NCBI GenBank assembly: GCA_035798135.1
Contig: JAPFBR010000004.1
Location: 124,001 to 188,000 of the forward strand
DNA from: Sediminicola sp035798135
GTDB taxonomy: Bacteria; Bacteroidota; Bacteroidia; Flavobacteriales; Flavobacteriaceae
Reading direction: 5' to 3'
DNA length: 64,000 nucleotides
Positions 61,282-64,000 of the stretch are shown here, one piece after another. The notes under the pieces were generated by a model, which saw only the letters and a list, made by a program, of their open reading frames with translations, searched no databases and was not told the origin of the DNA. Every line of letters starts with the position of its first letter. The first letter of the stretch is position 1. The translations under genes and the position numbers were made by a program.

Positions 61282-61689
61282 CTAGCTTTGTGTGTTATTG
61301 TTAGACTCCAATACCATTGTTACGTGGTTGGAACGTTTTCTAATTCGATGTGCTCTCCCTTGTGGTGCAGGTCTAAGTCTTTTCAACATACTTCCACCAT
61401 CAACTCTTACCTCTTTTACAACAAGATCAGCATCTTCTATACTTGCCTCTTCGTTCTTGGCTTGCCAGTTTGCAATTGCAGACAGCAATAATGTTTCCAA
61501 TCTCTTAGAAGCTTCCTTCTGGTTGAACTTTAATATAGCTAGAGCCTTTTCAACTTGAACTCCCCTTACCAAATCAGCTACCAAACGCATCTTTCTTGGT
61601 GATGTAGGACAATTGTTCAATTTCGCAAATGCAACTTGCTTTTTCTCTGCCTTTATTCTTTCGGCCATTTGTCTTTTTCGAACTCCCAT
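61282..61689 (-). CDS. rplV: 50S ribosomal protein L22
   Basis: The 135-residue protein has CPTSPRKMRLVADLVRGVQVEKALAILKFNQKEASKRLETLLLSAIANWQAKN and the beta-hairpin ends LRPAPQGRAHRIRKRSNHVTMVL, which lines the exit tunnel and contacts macrolides. A basic N-terminal extension (MGVRKRQMAERIKAEKKQ) is seen; an internal Met at residue 8 is possible. It is 3 bp from rpsS. Confidence 0.98.
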   Translation of the reverse strand: MGVRKRQMAERIKAEKKQVAFAKLNNCPTSPRKMRLVADLVRGVQVEKALAILKFNQKEASKRLETLLLSAIANWQAKNEEASIEDADLVVKEVRVDGGSMLKRLRPAPQGRAHRIRKRSNHVTMVLESNNNTQS

Positions 61690-61692
61690 AGC

Positions 61693-61971
61693 TTACTTTT
61701 TACCTTTATTCTTAGTACCACCGTGACCTCTAAAAGATCTTGTAGGTGAAAATTCTCCCAATTTGTGACCAACCATGTTTTCAGTAACAAATACGGGAAC
61801 AAATTGTTTCCCATTGTGTACCGCTATGGTTTGACCAACGAAATCTGGTGTTATCATTGAAGCTCTAGACCAAGTTTTAATAACTGATTTCTTTCCAGAT
61901 CCAACATTATCTTGAATCTTCTTGTCTAGACTATAGTGAACGTAAGGTCCTTTCTTTAGTGAACGTGCCAT
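61693..61971 (-). CDS. rpsS: 30S ribosomal protein S19
   Basis: The 92-residue protein shows SLKKGPYVHYSLDKKI, VIKTWSRASMITPDFVGQTIAVHNGKQFVPVFVTENMVGHKLGEFSPTRSFRGHGG and a basic tail. It is in the small-subunit head, near the A-site finger. It is 13 bp from rplB. Confidence 0.98.
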   Translation of the reverse strand: MARSLKKGPYVHYSLDKKIQDNVGSGKKSVIKTWSRASMITPDFVGQTIAVHNGKQFVPVFVTENMVGHKLGEFSPTRSFRGHGGTKNKGKK

Positions 61972-61984
61972 TTCTTTCTGCTTT

Positions 61985-62809
61985 TTATTTCTTTCTACGT
62001 TCTATTATATACTTGTTGGTACTCTTAGTTTTAGAACGAGTTCTAAATCCTTTTGCCGGAATACCATTTCTAGATCTTGGATGACCACCTGAAGCTCTAC
62101 CTTCACCACCACCCATTGGGTGATCGACTGGGTTCATCGCTACTGGTCTAGTTCTTGGTCTTCTACCCAACCATCTACTTCTACCTGCCTTACCGGATAC
62201 CAATAATTGGTGATCGGAGTTAGACACGGCACCTATAGTGGCCAAACAATTCGCAAGAATCAATCTAGATTCCCCAGATGGCAACTTAATGGAAACAAAC
62301 TTACCGTCTTTAGACATTAATTGCGCAAACGTACCTGCACTTCTAGCCATAACAGCTCCTTGACCAGGACGTAATTCTATACAAGAAATAATAGTACCTA
62401 AAGGAATAGCATTCAAAGGAAGGGTGTTTCCAATTTCTGGAGCCACATCACTACCCGAAGCAACTTCTTGACCTACTTCCAACCCGTTCTGGGCCACAAC
62501 ATACCTCTTTTCACCATCTGCATAATTCAGCAACGCGATAAAGGCTGTTCTGTTAGGATCGTACTGTATTGAATCAACGGTAGCAACAACTCCTTGTTTC
62601 TCCCTTTTGAAATCGATAACACGATACCTTCTTTTATGACCTCCACCTTTCTGGCGTATCGTCATTTTTCCTTGACTGTTTCTACCTCCGGACTTTTTTA
62701 ACGGAGCGAGCAAGCTCTTCTCCGGCTTATCAGTAGTAATGGCGTCAAACCCGTTTACTACTCTAAATCGCTGTCCTGGAGTGATTGGTTTTAATTTTCT
62801 AACTGACAT
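61985..62809 (-). CDS. rplB: 50S ribosomal protein L2
   Basis: The 274-residue protein is the primary 23S rRNA binder needed for peptidyltransferase activity. It has GRNSQGKMTIRQKGGGHKRRYRVIDFKR and the C-terminal GGKAGRSRWLGRRPRTRPVAMNPVDHPMGGGEGR-like block with the conserved His near the active centre. Length is standard. Confidence 0.98.
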   Translation of the reverse strand: MSVRKLKPITPGQRFRVVNGFDAITTDKPEKSLLAPLKKSGGRNSQGKMTIRQKGGGHKRRYRVIDFKREKQGVVATVDSIQYDPNRTAFIALLNYADGEKRYVVAQNGLEVGQEVASGSDVAPEIGNTLPLNAIPLGTIISCIELRPGQGAVMARSAGTFAQLMSKDGKFVSIKLPSGESRLILANCLATIGAVSNSDHQLLVSGKAGRSRWLGRRPRTRPVAMNPVDHPMGGGEGRASGGHPRSRNGIPAKGFRTRSKTKSTNKYIIERRKK

Positions 62810-62818
62810 TTTTTGTCT

Positions 62819-63109
62819 TTATAGATTATTGTAAAAATCAATTGCCTCTCCATCCGCTACATCTACAATTGCCTTTTTATAGGCATTTGTCTTCCCGTGC
62901 TGTACGCCGGTTTTCGTGTAACGTGATTTACGTTTTGGACCGTAGTTCATTGTACGAACTTTTTCCACAGATACCCCATAAGTAGTTTCAACAGCTTTTT
63001 TGATCTCAAGCTTATTGGCACTAGGGTCAACAATGAAACCATAACGATTGTACAACTCGCTGTCTGCGGTCATTTTTTCCGTAATAATTGGTTTTATCAA
63101 CACACTCAT
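62819..63109 (-). CDS. rplW: 50S ribosomal protein L23
   Basis: The 96-residue protein sits at the tunnel exit and docks trigger factor and SRP. It shows LIKPIITEKMTADSELYNRYGFIVDPSANKLEIKKAVETTYGVSVEKVRTMNYGPKRKS. It lies 7 bp after rplD and 9 bp before rplB. Confidence 0.98.
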   Translation of the reverse strand: MSVLIKPIITEKMTADSELYNRYGFIVDPSANKLEIKKAVETTYGVSVEKVRTMNYGPKRKSRYTKTGVQHGKTNAYKKAIVDVADGEAIDFYNNL

Positions 63110-63116
63110 GACTCTC

Positions 63117-63746
63117 TTATTTAGTTAAGTTCGATTCAATTCCCTCTAAAGCACCTTCCATCAAGACAATGCTACCAGCATTTAATATTTTGTAAGTGCT
63201 TAATTCTGAGTTGATTACGACCTCGGAACGCTTTAAATTGCGTGACGACAAATATACGTTATTATTTGAATCGCCCAACACAAATAAAGATTTTTTATTT
63301 TCCAATCCCAATGACTTTAAGACTTGCTTAAATTCCTTTGTTTTTGGAGCGTCAAAATTGAAATCTTCAACCACTACGATCGCTTGTTCTTTCGACTTAA
63401 TACTCAAAGCCGATTTTCTTGCGAGACGCTTAAGGTTCTTATTCAATTTCTGGGTATAATCTTTAGGTCTTGGTCCAAAAATACGTCCACCACCCTTGAA
63501 TATAGGGGATTTGATACTTCCCGCACGAGCGGTACCTGTACCTTTTTGTTTCTTTATTTTTCTAGTACTACCAGCTATCTCAGCTCTTTCCTTCGATTTG
63601 TGGGTACCTTGTCTCTGATGCGCTAAATACTGCTTTACATCTAAGTATACAGCATGGTTATTAGGCTCTATTCCGAAAACATTGTCAGAAAGTTCAACCT
63701 TCCTTCCTGTTTCTTTTCCTGTGATATCTAAAACTGCTACTTTCAT
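63117..63746 (-). CDS. rplD: 50S ribosomal protein L4
   Basis: The 209-residue protein has a long basic loop into the exit tunnel: HKSKERAEIAGSTRKIKKQKGTGTARAGSIKSPIFKGGGRIFGPRPKDY. The C-terminal globular segment is present. It starts at an ATG that overlaps the stop of rplC in TAATG, so translation is coupled. E. coli L4 also represses its own operon; whether that holds here is unknown. Confidence 0.98.
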   Translation of the reverse strand: MKVAVLDITGKETGRKVELSDNVFGIEPNNHAVYLDVKQYLAHQRQGTHKSKERAEIAGSTRKIKKQKGTGTARAGSIKSPIFKGGGRIFGPRPKDYTQKLNKNLKRLARKSALSIKSKEQAIVVVEDFNFDAPKTKEFKQVLKSLGLENKKSLFVLGDSNNNVYLSSRNLKRSEVVINSELSTYKILNAGSIVLMEGALEGIESNLTK

Positions 63747-64000
63747 TACTTCTGAATAGTTACGTAAGCGTTCTTATGACCAGGAACTGCACCTTTAATT
63801 ACAATAAGGTTTTTCTCTGGAACTATTTTAACAACTCTAAGGTTTTCAACTGTAACCCTGTCATTTCCCATTCTACCTGCCATTTTCATCCCTTTGAATA
63901 CTCTCGCTGGATATGAAGCCGCACCAATAGAACCAGGAGCCCTTAGTCTGTTATGCTGACCGTGGGTTGCTTGTCCAACACCTGCAAAGCCATGCCTCTT
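63746..64000 (-). CDS. rplC: 50S ribosomal protein L3, C-terminal part (runs off the window)
   Basis: The last 84 codons of L3 are present, with the rest beyond the window edge. They include KRHGFAGVGQATHGQHNRLR, then GSIGAASYPARVFKGMKMAGRMG with the conserved Met/Gly loop, and end VIKGAVPGHKNAYVTIQK. The stop codon overlaps the start of rplD. It is the first visible gene of the S10 part of the operon; rpsJ and others lie outside. Confidence 0.97.
   Translation of the reverse strand, partial: KRHGFAGVGQATHGQHNRLRAPGSIGAASYPARVFKGMKMAGRMGNDRVTVENLRVVKIVPEKNLIVIKGAVPGHKNAYVTIQK

Noticed and set aside
1..64000. CRISPR arrays, tRNA/rRNA genes, insertion sequences, phage genes
   Set aside because: No regularly spaced repeats, cloverleaf-like sequences, transposase or phage-type proteins were seen on reading the gaps and proteins.

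Overview
The window is a stretch of a Flavobacteriaceae (Bacteroidota) chromosome. Three things point there: moderate-to-low GC with A-rich gene leaders and few Shine-Dalgarno sequences; family-typical genes such as an ECF sigma / FecR / STN-TonB receptor module, DUF885 and CtlX; and the gene order rplQ-carA-eno-gltA behind a complete S10-spc-alpha ribosomal block. A marine genus is likely but cannot be proved from this sequence. No rRNA, tRNA, CRISPR array, insertion sequence or phage gene was found.

Region 1 (1-10.7 kb) is accessory: small hypothetical proteins, a DUF4386 membrane protein, an outer-membrane beta-barrel, a single-domain response regulator, a two-helix membrane protein with a channel-like pore segment, SRPBCC and YdeI-type proteins, a DUF885 lipoprotein peptidase, an ankyrin protein, a secreted beta-propeller, a DUF4287/DUF5655 protein and an FKBP-type lipoprotein.

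Region 2 (10.9-27.7 kb) holds an SLC12-like transporter, a divergent tesA / ybbA-ybbP-like cluster, an agmatinase-family enzyme with an ATP-grasp-like neighbour, a CorA-family transporter with an altered GMN motif, an exported RidA protein, a HerA/DUF853 ATPase, and small enzymes (cupin, alpha/beta hydrolase, VOC, GNAT, large esterase lipoprotein). A 48-residue lipoprotein follows at 27881.

Region 3 (28-39 kb) has folD and ffh, then the most distinctive locus: a large Asp-rich lipoprotein facing an ECF sigma factor, a FecR anti-sigma factor and a TonB-dependent receptor. The lipoprotein and fecR carry the same upstream motif, GTAGGGT-N14-TTGTT, with identical spacing. This suggests a small sigma-dependent cell-surface regulon. 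An MtfA-like peptidase and argS follow.

Region 4 (39-50.6 kb) contains an SDR/DUF2867 protein, a BCCT transporter whose N-terminus has no standard start codon, two guanidino-modifying hydrolases (CtlX and DDAH-like), gltA, a divergent glycogen synthase, eno and carA.

Region 5 (50.7-64 kb) is the ribosomal super-operon on the minus strand, from a partial rplC at the window end down to rplQ, with secY, infA and rpoA inside. L36, S14 and S4 are all zinc-free forms. A strong terminator follows rplQ.
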